Positions 43,420 through 52,000 of a stretch of 64,000 nucleotides of DNA are shown piece by piece. Under the pieces are notes generated by a model, which was not told the origin of the DNA, did no database searches, and saw only the letters and a list, made by a program, of their open reading frames with translations. Origin of the DNA: CAVSPO01 sp963730005 (GTDB taxonomy: Bacteria; Actinomycetota; Actinomycetes; Propionibacteriales; Propionibacteriaceae); contig CAVSPO010000014.1 in NCBI GenBank assembly GCA_963730005.1, positions 124,001 to 188,000 of the forward strand, in the 5' to 3' direction. Numbering within the stretch: position 1 is the stretch's first letter; each line of letters opens with the position of its first letter. The position numbers and the translations under genes are program-made.

Positions 43420-43425
43420 TAAGGT
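43420..43425 (+). promoter_or_regulatory. Possible -10 of ispG
   Basis: TAAGGT lies 27 nt before ATG 43453. The gap between dxr and ispG is only 49 nt, so ispG may have its own short transcript. Confidence 0.3.
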
Positions 43426-43452
43426 TGAACCGTCCGTCGAGAAAGCGAAGCA

Positions 43453-44640
43453 ATGAACGCAGATCACAGCAGAGCAATGACCAACAACCAGAGCGGGGTA
43501 GCAGGCGCCGAGCCAAGTACCCCTGTCGCGCCCATCGGGCTGGCACCTCGCCGCAAGACCCGGGCCGTCAGACTGGGCAAGTTGCAGGTTGGTGGGGGAG
43601 CCCCCATCACGGTCCAGTCGATGTGCAACACCCGCACCGATGATGTTGAGGCCACCCTGCGCCAGATCGCCGAGGTGGTCAACGCAGGCTGCGACATCAT
43701 CCGGGTGGCATGCCCACGGCAACGGGATGCGGACGCGTTGCCTGCGCTGGCGGCCGCCTGCCCCATCCCGCTGATCGCCGACATCCACTTCAACCCGAAA
43801 TTCGTCTTCGCCGCGATCGACGCCGGCTGCGCCGGGGTGCGGGTCAATCCGGGCAACATCAAGGCCTTCGACGACCAGGTCGCCCAGATCGCCAAGGCCG
43901 CCACGGCTGCCGGGGTCTCGATCCGGATCGGCATCAACGCCGGCTCGCTCGATCCACGATTGCTGGCCGAGTACGGGTCGGCAACGCCAGAGGCACTGGT
44001 CGAATCGGCACTGCGCGAGGCTCGGCTCTTCGAGGATGTCGGTTTCGACCAGTTCGCCATTTCCGTCAAGCACCACGACCCAGTGGTGATGATCCGTGCC
44101 TACCAGTTGCTCAGCGAAGCCATCGACTGCCCGCTGCACCTGGGCGTCACAGAGGCCGGCCCGGCCTTCCAGGGCACGATCAAGAGCGCAGTGGCCATGG
44201 GCGCGCTGCTGGCCCAGGGCATCGGCGACACCATCCGGGTCAGCCTGTCGGCTCCGCCGGTGGAAGAGGTGAAGGTCGGCTGCAAGATCCTGGAAGTGCT
44301 CGGACTTCGCCGCCGTGAGCTGGAGATCATCAGCTGCCCCTCCTGCGGTCGCGCCCAGGTGGACGTGTACAGGTTGGCAGACGCTGTCACCGAGGCGCTC
44401 AAGGACATCAAGGTGCCGCTGCGGGTGGCCGTGATGGGCTGTGTCGTCAACGGTCCAGGGGAGGCTCGGGAGGCCGACCTGGGGTGCGCAGCAGGCAACG
44501 GCAAAGGCCAGATCTTCCTTGGTGGCCAGGTGATCAAGACCGTGCCCGAGGACGAGATTGTTGCCACGCTGGTGGAGTTGGCCCACAAACTGGCGGCCGA
44601 AATGACCTCTGAAGGTACCCCGGAAGTAGTGACCCGCTGA
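43453..44640 (+). CDS. ispG: 4-hydroxy-3-methylbut-2-enyl diphosphate synthase
   Basis: This iron-sulfur enzyme acts late in the MEP pathway, reducing the cyclic diphosphate to HMBPP. The protein has 395 residues. The N-terminal barrel has 'VQSMCNTRTDDVEATLRQI', and the C-terminal cluster ligands are in 'ISCPSCGR' and 'MGCVVNGPGEA', with the catalytic Glu at the end of that motif. ATG 43453 was chosen; ATG 43477 is possible. The first 25 residues are not conserved. A GNAT gene begins 1 nt after its stop. Confidence 0.97.
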   Translation: MNADHSRAMTNNQSGVAGAEPSTPVAPIGLAPRRKTRAVRLGKLQVGGGAPITVQSMCNTRTDDVEATLRQIAEVVNAGCDIIRVACPRQRDADALPALAAACPIPLIADIHFNPKFVFAAIDAGCAGVRVNPGNIKAFDDQVAQIAKAATAAGVSIRIGINAGSLDPRLLAEYGSATPEALVESALREARLFEDVGFDQFAISVKHHDPVVMIRAYQLLSEAIDCPLHLGVTEAGPAFQGTIKSAVAMGALLAQGIGDTIRVSLSAPPVEEVKVGCKILEVLGLRRRELEIISCPSCGRAQVDVYRLADAVTEALKDIKVPLRVAVMGCVVNGPGEAREADLGCAAGNGKGQIFLGGQVIKTVPEDEIVATLVELAHKLAAEMTSEGTPEVVTR

Positions 44641-44641
44641 G

Positions 44642-45472
44642 ATGCCGGTCCGGATCCGGGCGCTGGGTGACGCGGACCGGCAGGTCGTCCACGACCTGCT
44701 GCGCCGGGACCCGGTCGAGAACCTGTTCGTCGCCAGCCGGATCTCGACCTGTGGCATCGACCGGCTGGGCTGCACCTTGTGGGGCTGCTATCGCGGCCGG
44801 GAGCTGGTGGCCCTGTGCCACGCGGGTGGGAACCTGGTACCGGTCGGCGCCGATGACGAAGCGTTGGCCGCCTTCGCCAGCAAGATCGGTCATCGACGCT
44901 GGACGCAGTCCATCATGGGCAACGCGCAGCAGGTGCTCCGGCTGCACGAGTTGCTGGTGGCCCGGTACGGGGACAGCTGGGCCCATCCCAGACAGATCCG
45001 ACCGCACCAGCCGCTGCTGGTGATGGATCACGACCCCCAGTTGCCGGGCAATCCCGATGTGCGCCACGTTGGTGAAGACGAACTCCAGCCCTACTTCGAG
45101 GCTGCTGTTCGGATGTACACCGAGGAGGTCGGGGTCAGTCCGCTGGATGGCGGCGGAAGCTACCGGGCGTACGTGTCGACGCTGATCGCCCAGCGGCGGG
45201 CCTTCGGCTGGGTGCGGGATGCCAAGGTGATCTTCAAGTCCGACATCGGTGCAGCCACCGGCCAGTACTGCCAGGTTCAAGGCGTCTGGCTGGAACCGGG
45301 CCTGCGTGGCCAGGGGTTGTCCGTGCCGGCCATGGCGTCGGTGGTGGTGCTGTGTCGCCGGCAGTTCCCGGTCGTCTCGCTGTACGTGAACGACTACAAC
45401 ATCCGGGCCCTGCGGCTCTACCAGACAATCGGGTTCAGGCGTTACGGCGAGCTGGCCACCGTCCTGTACTGA
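44642..45472 (+). CDS. GNAT acetyltransferase with DUF4081 domain
   Basis: This is a predicted acetyltransferase of unknown substrate, 276 residues long. An N-terminal DUF4081-type domain covers about residues 1-130, and a GNAT domain covers about 140-276, with the acetyl-CoA loop 'LRGQGLSVPAMA' and the ending 'LYVNDYNIRALRLYQTIGF'. The same gene follows ispG in mycobacteria and many other actinobacteria. Its start lies 1 nt after the ispG stop, so it is in one operon with ispG. Confidence 0.88.
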   Translation: MPVRIRALGDADRQVVHDLLRRDPVENLFVASRISTCGIDRLGCTLWGCYRGRELVALCHAGGNLVPVGADDEALAAFASKIGHRRWTQSIMGNAQQVLRLHELLVARYGDSWAHPRQIRPHQPLLVMDHDPQLPGNPDVRHVGEDELQPYFEAAVRMYTEEVGVSPLDGGGSYRAYVSTLIAQRRAFGWVRDAKVIFKSDIGAATGQYCQVQGVWLEPGLRGQGLSVPAMASVVVLCRRQFPVVSLYVNDYNIRALRLYQTIGFRRYGELATVLY

Positions 45473-45477
45473 GCCTG

Positions 45478-45508
45478 TTCCAGTGCAGCGGCCCTGGCCC
45501 GCTAGGCT
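45478..45508 (+). promoter_or_regulatory. Possible proS promoter
   Basis: TTCCAG at 45478-45483 and TAGGCT at 45503-45508 are 19 bp apart. Confidence 0.4.
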
Positions 45509-45520
45509 GGTGCGTCGAGT

Positions 45521-45538
45521 GGTGCGCGAGGGCGCACC
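45521..45538 (+). other. Hairpin immediately before the proS ribosome site
   Basis: A 7-bp stem (45521-45527 with 45532-45538, loop GAGG) ends 2 nt before GGAGGAG. It could affect ribosome access or protect the mRNA 5' end. Confidence 0.4.
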
Positions 45539-45552
45539 TTGGAGGAGTTCTC

Positions 45553-47334
45553 GTGATCACCCGGATGACACAGCTGTTCGTGCGTACCCTGCGCGATGAC
45601 CCGGCCGACGCCGAGATCCCCAGCCACCGCTGGCTGGTGCGCGCCGGCTACATCCGTCGAGTCGCCCCCGGCATCTACTCCTGGCTGCCGCTGGGCCTGC
45701 AGGTGCTGCGCAACGTCGAACAGATCGTCCGTGCGGAAATGGACGCCATGGGCTCCCAGGAGGTGCGCTTCCCCGGGCTGCTGCCGCGCGATCCCTACGA
45801 GGCTTCCGGGCGGTGGACCGAGTACGGGCCCAACCTGTTCCGGCTCCAGGACCGTCGTGGCACCGACATGTTGCTCGGCCCCACGCACGAAGAGATGTTC
45901 ACCCTCATGGTGAAGGACCTCTACTCGTCCTACAAGGATCTGCCGCTGGTCCTGTACCAGATCCAGATCAAGTACCGCGACGAGGCCCGCCCGCGGGCCG
46001 GCTTGCTGCGGTGCCGCGAGTTCGTGATGAAGGACGCCTACTCCTTCGACGTCGACGACGCCGGGCTGGCGCGCACCTACCAGGCCCACCGGGACGTCTA
46101 CGTCAACGTGTTCAACCGCTTGGGCATCGAGTTCGTGATCGTCAAGGCGGACGCGGGGGCCATGGGTGGTTCAGCGTCCGAGGAGTTCCTGGCGATCAAC
46201 GAGAACGGTGAGGACACCTTCGTGCGCAGCCCGGGTGGCTACGCGGCGAACGTGGAAGCAGTGCGCATCCCCGCGCCCGATCCCATCGACTACACCGATG
46301 CACCAGCCGCCCACGTGGAGTACACCCCAGACGCCGGCACCATCGACGACCTGGTGCAGTTGTCCACCGAGCTGTACCCGCGCGAGGCGCGGCCGTGGGC
46401 TGCCGCGGACATGCTCAAGCATGTGGTGTTCATGCTCAGGAACCTCGACGGCACCCGCGAGCCGCTGGTGATCGCGTTGCCTGGAGATCGCGACATCGAC
46501 GAGAGCCGGCTGGCAGCCGCGGTGAGCCCGGCCGAGGTCGAGGCCTTCACTGACGACGATTTCCTGAAGTACCCCGGCCTGGTCAAGGGCTACATCGGGC
46601 CGGTCAAGGGCGCCGAGCAGGTGCTGGGCATCGAACGCAGCGCCAAGGTTCGTTACATGCTGGATCCGCGGGTGGTGCCTGGCACCAGCTGGGTCGCCGG
46701 CGCAAATGAGCACAACCGGCACGTCTACGACCTGGTGGCCGGTCGGGACTTCACCTCTGATGGCGTGATGGATGTCGCCAACGTGCGCGACGGCGACCCC
46801 AGCCCCGACGGTTCCGGCCCGCTGAGCCTGGCTCGCGGCATGGAAATGGGCCACATCTTCCAGCTGGGCCGCAAGTACGCCGAGGCCCTGGGGCTGAAGG
46901 TGCTCGACCAGAACGGCAAGCTCGTGACCGTGACCATGGGCAGCTACGGGATCGGCATCAGCCGCGCCGTGGCCGCAGTGGCTGAGACCACCTGCGACGA
47001 CAAGGGGCTGTGCTGGCCGAGGGAGTTGGCGCCCTACGACGTGATGCTGCTGGCCACCGGCAAGGACGAGGACGTGTTCCGCTACGCCGAAGACATCGCC
47101 GCCCAGCTCAGTGCCAAGGGTGTTCGGGTGCTGTTGGACGACCGCAAGGCAAGCCCCGGCGTCAAGTTCAAGGATTCGGAGATCCTGGGCATGCCGACGA
47201 CTGTCGTGATCGGCCGCAACCTGGCAGAGGGCAGCATCGAGATCAGGGACCGCAAGTCGGGCGACCGGCGCGAGGTGCCGGTCGCTGATGCGCTGGACGC
47301 CATCCTGGCGGAGATCCAGCACACCGCGCACTGA
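45553..47334 (+). CDS. proS: Prolyl-tRNA synthetase, bacterial type
   Basis: This enzyme charges tRNA-Pro. The protein has 593 residues from GTG 45553, which follows GGAGGAG by 5 nt; an in-frame start at 45352 lies within the GNAT gene and is rejected. The class II core has 'GPTHEEMFT' and 'RYRDEARPRAGLLRCREF'-like motif 2 (here 'YRDEARPRAGLLRCREF'). The YbaK-type editing insertion is present between motifs 2 and 3 (about residues 225-400), and the anticodon-binding domain is at the C-terminus. Confidence 0.97.
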   Translation: MITRMTQLFVRTLRDDPADAEIPSHRWLVRAGYIRRVAPGIYSWLPLGLQVLRNVEQIVRAEMDAMGSQEVRFPGLLPRDPYEASGRWTEYGPNLFRLQDRRGTDMLLGPTHEEMFTLMVKDLYSSYKDLPLVLYQIQIKYRDEARPRAGLLRCREFVMKDAYSFDVDDAGLARTYQAHRDVYVNVFNRLGIEFVIVKADAGAMGGSASEEFLAINENGEDTFVRSPGGYAANVEAVRIPAPDPIDYTDAPAAHVEYTPDAGTIDDLVQLSTELYPREARPWAAADMLKHVVFMLRNLDGTREPLVIALPGDRDIDESRLAAAVSPAEVEAFTDDDFLKYPGLVKGYIGPVKGAEQVLGIERSAKVRYMLDPRVVPGTSWVAGANEHNRHVYDLVAGRDFTSDGVMDVANVRDGDPSPDGSGPLSLARGMEMGHIFQLGRKYAEALGLKVLDQNGKLVTVTMGSYGIGISRAVAAVAETTCDDKGLCWPRELAPYDVMLLATGKDEDVFRYAEDIAAQLSAKGVRVLLDDRKASPGVKFKDSEILGMPTTVVIGRNLAEGSIEIRDRKSGDRREVPVADALDAILAEIQHTAH

Positions 47335-47338
47335 CCTC

Positions 47339-48121
47339 ATGACGCCGAGCCTGGAGGTGCTGATTGCCCTTGTCCTCGCCGCGTTTCTGGCCGGTTGGCT
47401 GGATGCCGTGGTCGGCGGCGGAGGGCTGATCCAGCTGCCGGCGCTGCTGATCGGGCTGCCTGCCGACACCCCGGTGGCAACAGTGTCGGGGACCAACAAG
47501 CTGAGTTCGGTGGCGGGGACGCTCACCGCGTCCGTCACCTACCTGCGTTCTGTTGCTCTCGAGTTGGCCAGCGCGGCTCCGCTCGTCGGTTTCGCCTTCG
47601 CGGGCTCCTTCATCGGGGCTCGGGCGGTGCAGTACCTGCCGCGCGACGTCTTCGTGCCGCTCGTTCTGGTCGTGCTGGTCGGCGTCGGCATTTTCACGCT
47701 CCGGCGTCCGTCGATGGGTCTTCAGCACGAGCTCAAGTACGACGGCGCCCGGCACTACGCGACGCTGGGCATCCTGGGTCTGGTGTGTGGCCTCTATGAC
47801 GGTCTGATCGGGCCGGGCACCGGCACCTTCTTCGTGATCGGGCTGGTGGCGTTGTTGGGCTACGGCTTCCTGCAGGCCTCCGTGCTGGCCAAGCTGGCCA
47901 ACCTCACCACCAACGTTGCCGCCATCGCCGTGTTCTGGCACAGCGGCAATATCTGGTGGACGGTGGGGCTGCCCATGGCCGCGGCAAACCTGACGGGCGG
48001 CTTTCTCGGGGCGCGCACGGCCCTGAAGCACGGCAGCGCCTTCATCCGCCGGGTGTTCCTGGTCGCGATCCTGATTTTGGGGGCCCGGCTGGCCTGGGAC
48101 AGCTGGCAACTGCTGCAGTAG
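47339..48121 (+). CDS. TSUP (TauE/SafE) family membrane carrier
   Basis: This is a predicted exporter or importer of a small sulfur-containing anion or organic acid. The protein has 260 residues with about eight membrane segments. The family sign is the duplicated glycine-rich motif: 'DAVVGGGGLIQLPALL' near the N-terminus and 'YDGLIGPGTGTFFVIG' in the middle, as well as 'ATVSGTNKLSS' and 'ASVLAKLANLTTN'. ATG 47339 is just after the proS stop. The substrate cannot be assigned. It converges with the CDF gene. Confidence 0.88.
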   Translation: MTPSLEVLIALVLAAFLAGWLDAVVGGGGLIQLPALLIGLPADTPVATVSGTNKLSSVAGTLTASVTYLRSVALELASAAPLVGFAFAGSFIGARAVQYLPRDVFVPLVLVVLVGVGIFTLRRPSMGLQHELKYDGARHYATLGILGLVCGLYDGLIGPGTGTFFVIGLVALLGYGFLQASVLAKLANLTTNVAAIAVFWHSGNIWWTVGLPMAAANLTGGFLGARTALKHGSAFIRRVFLVAILILGARLAWDSWQLLQ

Positions 48122-48157
48122 TGGCTCGCTCGGCGCTGCGCCGCGCGTCTGTTGCGA

Positions 48158-49063
48158 TCAGCGCGCGAGTTCCGGATCCGTTGTGAGCTCGACGTTGAGC
48201 CAGAGGTCATACGGCAGCGGGTCGAGTCGCGCGGCCACCGCGCGGCGCACCCGGTCCTCGCCGGCCACGTCCCAGGTGCCCTGTGCCACCACGAAATCCG
48301 CCTCCACGTACAGCTTGCGGCCGAGCTTGCTGACGCGCAGGATCGCGTCGGGCAGGCCGTGCTCGTCCCGGACCTCGTCGATCGCGACCGACACCGGGCC
48401 CATCACCTCAGGGCCCGGGGCGCCCTCCAGCAGTTCGACAGCGGTGGCGCGCAGCATCGCCAGCGGCGTCGGGACGAGTACCGCGCTCGCGATGAGCACC
48501 AGCACCGGGTCCACGAACGGTTCGATGCCCGTCAGTCCCAGGGCACGGAGCCCGAGCGCGCCGAGCGACCCCACCAGCACAACCGAACTGAGGATGAACC
48601 CTGCCCACCAGGCCTTGGCCTCGGCGTCCAGGAGGTCGGAGGTCGGGTCTGCCTTGCGCAACCGGCGGACCACCAGGAGCGAAGCGAGCGCAGTGACCGC
48701 CCCGTACACCGCCACCGCGCCGGCGGCGACCTCCGAGCCACCATCGAGGATGACGCGCACCGCCTCCAACCCGGCGTAGGCGATCGTGCCGAGCAGTGCG
48801 AGACCCTGCACCCCGATCACGATCGGTATCAACGCCTCCAGCCCGAACGGGAATCGCACGGAGGGGCCCCTGCTCGCGACACGCCCCGCAGCAATAGAGA
48901 GGGTGGTCAGCGCCATCCCGATGAGGGTGTACACGCCGTCGAAGAGGACGACCTGCGAGTTGGCCAGCAGGCCCAACGAAACGGCAAACAACGCGATGGC
49001 GAGGCTCACTGCGAGGGAGAGCCGCAGTGCTGCCTGCTCACGGGTGGTGGAGGGTGCGGCCAC
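48158..49063 (-). CDS. Cation diffusion facilitator-like transporter, variant metal site
   Basis: This is a membrane protein of 301 residues with about six segments and a cytosolic C-terminal domain, resembling cation efflux proteins of the COG3965 type. The usual metal site of CDF proteins is altered: 'FDGVYTLIG' keeps one Asp in segment 2, but the His-x3-Asp of segment 5 reads 'DAEAKAWWAGF'. Metal use is therefore uncertain. GTG 49063 is preferred over 49090 because TACACT stands 6 nt before it. It follows the DUF4439 gene on the same strand. Confidence 0.78.
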   Translation of the reverse strand: MAAPSTTREQAALRLSLAVSLAIALFAVSLGLLANSQVVLFDGVYTLIGMALTTLSIAAGRVASRGPSVRFPFGLEALIPIVIGVQGLALLGTIAYAGLEAVRVILDGGSEVAAGAVAVYGAVTALASLLVVRRLRKADPTSDLLDAEAKAWWAGFILSSVVLVGSLGALGLRALGLTGIEPFVDPVLVLIASAVLVPTPLAMLRATAVELLEGAPGPEVMGPVSVAIDEVRDEHGLPDAILRVSKLGRKLYVEADFVVAQGTWDVAGEDRVRRAVAARLDPLPYDLWLNVELTTDPELAR

Positions 49064-49069
49064 CCCTTG

Positions 49070-49075
49070 AGTGTA
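49070..49075 (-). promoter_or_regulatory. Leaderless -10 box of the CDF-like gene
   Basis: The minus strand reads TACACT, then 6 nt, then GTG 49063. Confidence 0.45.
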
Positions 49076-49102
49076 GGCCAAGATCAGCACGGGCTCTTCC
49101 GG

Positions 49103-50140
49103 TCAAACCCAGCCCGGCCAGTAGCTGAGAGCCACGCCGCGGGCCCGCACCTGGGCGGCTTGGGCGTTCATGGCGAGCAGAGCCGCCGCACGCTCCACTT
49201 CGCTGGCCGCGGCCACCCGAGCCCAGCCGTCCATCACGTTGCGCTCCAGCGCTCCGATGGCGTTGCCCATCTGCAGGGCAGTGCCGAAGGGTGGCAACTC
49301 GTAGTGCAGCTGCGGTGCGCCGGGCGTGGCGCCGACGCCGGCAATCAGCGCCGCCACCTGGTTCCGCTCGGTTTGGGCCTGCGGGAGCCGGGTCTCCAGC
49401 GTCACAGCCAGCGGATCACGGCGGGGGAGCCTCCCGATGGCGGTCTGCAGGGCATACACCAGTGCGTCCAGATGGGTCAGCGTGACGGCCAGGGTTTCCG
49501 CGCGGCTGCCCACTTCGACACGCACCGGTACGGCGGCGCCGGCTTCCAGCGCGGGCCCCAGCCCGTTGCCGGCCAGCTTCGCCTCGACAGCGCTCAGCAG
49601 CGCCTGGGCGCAGGCCTGCAGCGAGACGAACAACAGCGCCTCCGCACCGATGCGGTCGGCGAGCAGCTGCCGGTACCGGTCGATCGCAGCGCTCAGTTGC
49701 GTCTCGATCTGGATCAATGCCTGGGTCAGGTCGTTGGCCGGTGCGGGGGTCGCGGCCGGCAGTGATGCCAGCGGCGTTCGATCACCATGGGCGCCAGCCA
49801 ACGGGTCGGCCTGAACGAGCACCCCGGCATGCGCTGCGTGTGCGGTGGCGGCAGCCCGGCACCACTGGGGCGTCCCTGGGTCGGCGGCCCAGCCCTCGGC
49901 GCGGGCGCTGAGCTCGGTGAAGGCAGCCGCCAGTCCCAGCTCGATGACGGCGGCGTCGCGTTGGGACTCGGGCAGTGTGGCAGCCCGCTGGACCTTCGTG
50001 GTACGACGGTCGCCTGACACGACAGGGTTGGGGGAGCAGCCCGACAGAACGACAGCGCCACCGGCCGCAGCCAGCGCACCGAGGAGAACCCGGCGGCTGA
50101 TGCCCACGCGCGGTGGGGGTTGCTGGTCCGGTGTCTTCAC
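49103..50140 (-). CDS. DUF4439 ferritin-like lipoprotein, Tat-exported
   Basis: This is an exported protein of 345 residues. Twin Arg at 16-17 ('ISRRVLLGALAAAGGA') and lipobox Cys35 ('VLSGC') point to Tat export and lipid anchoring. A long helical region follows, with a four-helix DUF4439 ferritin-like domain at the C-terminus ('ETRLPQAQTERNQVAALI', 'WARVAAASEVERAAAL'). The function is unknown. Genes of this type commonly diverge from rimP in actinobacteria. GTG 50140 is preferred; TAGGGT lies 7 nt before it. Confidence 0.82.
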   Translation of the reverse strand: MKTPDQQPPPRVGISRRVLLGALAAAGGAVVLSGCSPNPVVSGDRRTTKVQRAATLPESQRDAAVIELGLAAAFTELSARAEGWAADPGTPQWCRAAATAHAAHAGVLVQADPLAGAHGDRTPLASLPAATPAPANDLTQALIQIETQLSAAIDRYRQLLADRIGAEALLFVSLQACAQALLSAVEAKLAGNGLGPALEAGAAVPVRVEVGSRAETLAVTLTHLDALVYALQTAIGRLPRRDPLAVTLETRLPQAQTERNQVAALIAGVGATPGAPQLHYELPPFGTALQMGNAIGALERNVMDGWARVAAASEVERAAALLAMNAQAAQVRARGVALSYWPGWV

Positions 50141-50147
50141 GGGGACG

Positions 50148-50153
50148 ACCCTA
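50148..50153 (-). promoter_or_regulatory. Leaderless -10 box of the DUF4439 gene
   Basis: The minus strand reads TAGGGT, then 7 nt, then GTG 50140. Confidence 0.45.
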
Positions 50154-50166
50154 CCTTCGGCGCGGC

Positions 50167-50172
50167 TATGCT
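50167..50172 (+). promoter_or_regulatory. Probable -10 of rimP-nusA-ylxR
   Basis: TATGCT lies about 66 nt before the rimP GTG. The leader contains AAGGAG at 50228-50233, so this gene is translated with a ribosome site. Confidence 0.4.
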
Positions 50173-50238
50173 TGTCCGAAACGACCGCCCAAGGGCGGGT
50201 CACAAGTGCACCACCACAAACGGATGAAGGAGCCTGGC

Positions 50239-50742
50239 GTGAACCACAAGACGCTGACCGAGTTGCTGGGCCCCATCGTGGCTGACTGCGGCCTGGAGGT
50301 CGACGCCATCGAGGTAGTCCCGGCCGGCCAGCGCAGGTTGGTGCGAGTCACTCTGGACGGCGACGGCCCGCAGGGTTCCGGCCCTGATCTCGACCAGATC
50401 GCCGAGGCCACCCGCGCCATCTCCCGAGCCCTGGACGAAGCCGACGTCGTGGGCACTCAGCCCTACACGCTGGAGGTCAGCTCGCGTGGTGTGGGCCGCC
50501 CGCTCACCACCGCCGCGCACTTTCGCCGCAACCGGGGCCGGCTGTTGTCCTGCACCTTGTCGGACGGGTCCAGGTTGACGGGCCGGCTCAAGGACAGTGA
50601 CGCGGACGGCGCCACCCTGGACGTTGACGAGCACCTGCGTCTGATCGGCCTTGACCAGATCACCAAGGCCCTCGTCCAGGTGGAATTGAACCCTCCCACC
50701 GGGGCGGATGACGAAGCCGCCGATGCTGGGGAACTGGAGTAG
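50239..50742 (+). CDS. rimP: Ribosome maturation factor RimP
   Basis: RimP is needed for assembly of the 30S subunit. The protein has 167 residues. The N-terminal alpha/beta domain has 'VTLDGDG' and 'LEVSSRGVGRPLTTAAHFRR' (the usual SPG replaced by SRG), and the C-terminal SH3-like barrel follows, with an acidic tail. GTG 50239 follows AAGGAG; an in-frame start at 50113 lies in the promoter and is rejected. It leads the rimP-nusA-ylxR set. Confidence 0.95.
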   Translation: MNHKTLTELLGPIVADCGLEVDAIEVVPAGQRRLVRVTLDGDGPQGSGPDLDQIAEATRAISRALDEADVVGTQPYTLEVSSRGVGRPLTTAAHFRRNRGRLLSCTLSDGSRLTGRLKDSDADGATLDVDEHLRLIGLDQITKALVQVELNPPTGADDEAADAGELE

Positions 50743-50753
50743 GAGAATCACTG

Positions 50754-51731
50754 ATGGACATCGACATGAGTGCGCTGCGTGCCATCGAGCGCGAGAAGGA
50801 CATCCCGTTCGACTACCTGGTCAAGGCGCTGGAGGACGCCCTCCTGAACGCCTACAACAAGACCGACTCCCCGGTGGCGGGTGCTCGCGTCGAGCTGAAT
50901 CACAAGACCGGCAAGACCTCCGTGCTGGTGCCCGAGAAGAATGAAGCGGGTGAGGTGATCGGGGAGTACGACGACACCCCCAGCGACTTCGGACGGGTTG
51001 CTGCGAGCACCGCTCGCCAGGTGATCCTGCAACGGTTGCGCGAGGCCGAGGACGAGCAGAAGTACGGCCGCTACTCCGCCATCGAGGGTGACATCGTGCT
51101 GGGCACCGTCCAGCAGGATCGTGACCGGCGCACGGTGCGGGTCGATCTTGGCCAGATGGAGGCGATCATGCCGCCGTCCGAGCAGGTGCCCGGTGAGGAC
51201 TACAGCCACGGCAAGCGGCTGCGCGTCTACGTCGTCAGCGTCCGCAAAGACCTGAGGGGGCCGCAGGTGGTGGTTTCCCGCACCCACCCCGGCCTGGTGC
51301 GCAAGCTGTTCGAGCTTGAGGTGCCCGAGATCGAGCAGGGCATCGTCGAGATCAAGGAGATCGCTCGCGAGGCGGGCCATCGCAGCAAGATCGCCGTGCA
51401 CAGCAACCATCCCGATGTCTCCGCCAAGGGTGCCTGCATCGGTCCGATGGGGCAGCGGGTGCGAGCCGTGATGCACGAGCTGAACGAAGAGAAGATCGAC
51501 ATCATCGACTGGTCGGAGGATCCGGCGCGGTTTGTCGCCAACGCACTCTCCCCGGCCAAGGCGAGCTCGGTGACGGTCGTCGACCGCGAAGCCCGTGCGG
51601 CACGCGTCATCGTCCCGGACTACCAACTGTCGCTGGCGATCGGCAGGGAAGGGCAGAATGCGCGGCTGGCAGCTCGACTCACTGGCTGGCGGATCGACAT
51701 TCGGCCGGACACTGAGCCCCAGGACCAGTGA
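50754..51731 (+). CDS. nusA: Transcription termination/antitermination factor NusA
   Basis: NusA binds RNA polymerase and nascent RNA to control pausing, termination and antitermination. The protein has 325 residues, the short form without the acidic repeats of enterobacterial NusA. The N-terminal polymerase-binding domain (about 1-105), S1 domain (about 110-180) and two KH domains ('HSNHPDVSAKGACIGPMGQR', 'LAIGREGQNARLAARLTGW') are in order. ATG 50754 follows TAGGAGAA. Its stop overlaps ylxR. Confidence 0.97.
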   Translation: MDIDMSALRAIEREKDIPFDYLVKALEDALLNAYNKTDSPVAGARVELNHKTGKTSVLVPEKNEAGEVIGEYDDTPSDFGRVAASTARQVILQRLREAEDEQKYGRYSAIEGDIVLGTVQQDRDRRTVRVDLGQMEAIMPPSEQVPGEDYSHGKRLRVYVVSVRKDLRGPQVVVSRTHPGLVRKLFELEVPEIEQGIVEIKEIAREAGHRSKIAVHSNHPDVSAKGACIGPMGQRVRAVMHELNEEKIDIIDWSEDPARFVANALSPAKASSVTVVDREARAARVIVPDYQLSLAIGREGQNARLAARLTGWRIDIRPDTEPQDQ

Positions 51732-52000
51732 CAGAGGTGGTGGCCCAAGGTGCGCGCCACGTCGCGCTGCGCACCTGCGTGGGTTGCCGGCGCGTGGTGG
51801 CGCAGACCGAGCTGCAGCGTTTCGTGCTGGTCGACGGGATCGTCACCCCGGATCCCTGCCGAACGGCCGCAGGGCGAGGTGCCTGGCTGCACGCTGATCC
51901 GAACTGTCTGGGTCAGGCGTGCCGACGTGGTGGTTTTGCCAGGGCCTTCCGGGCTCGGGTGAACGACGCCGGGCTGTGCCAGCTCCCCGGTACGCGGTAA
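51728..52000 (+). CDS. ylxR: YlxR family (DUF448) nucleic acid-binding protein
   Basis: YlxR is a small protein of the nusA-infB operon thought to bind RNA. The protein has 90 residues. The family motif 'RTCVGCRRVVAQTELQRFV' and 'GRGAWLHADPNC' are present, with arginine-rich C-terminal helices. GTG 51728 overlaps the nusA stop (GTGA). A short inverted repeat (CGCGG/CCGCG) spans its stop and is followed by TTTT, which could be a weak terminator before the infB leader. Confidence 0.9.
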   Translation: MTEVVAQGARHVALRTCVGCRRVVAQTELQRFVLVDGIVTPDPCRTAAGRGAWLHADPNCLGQACRRGGFARAFRARVNDAGLCQLPGTR

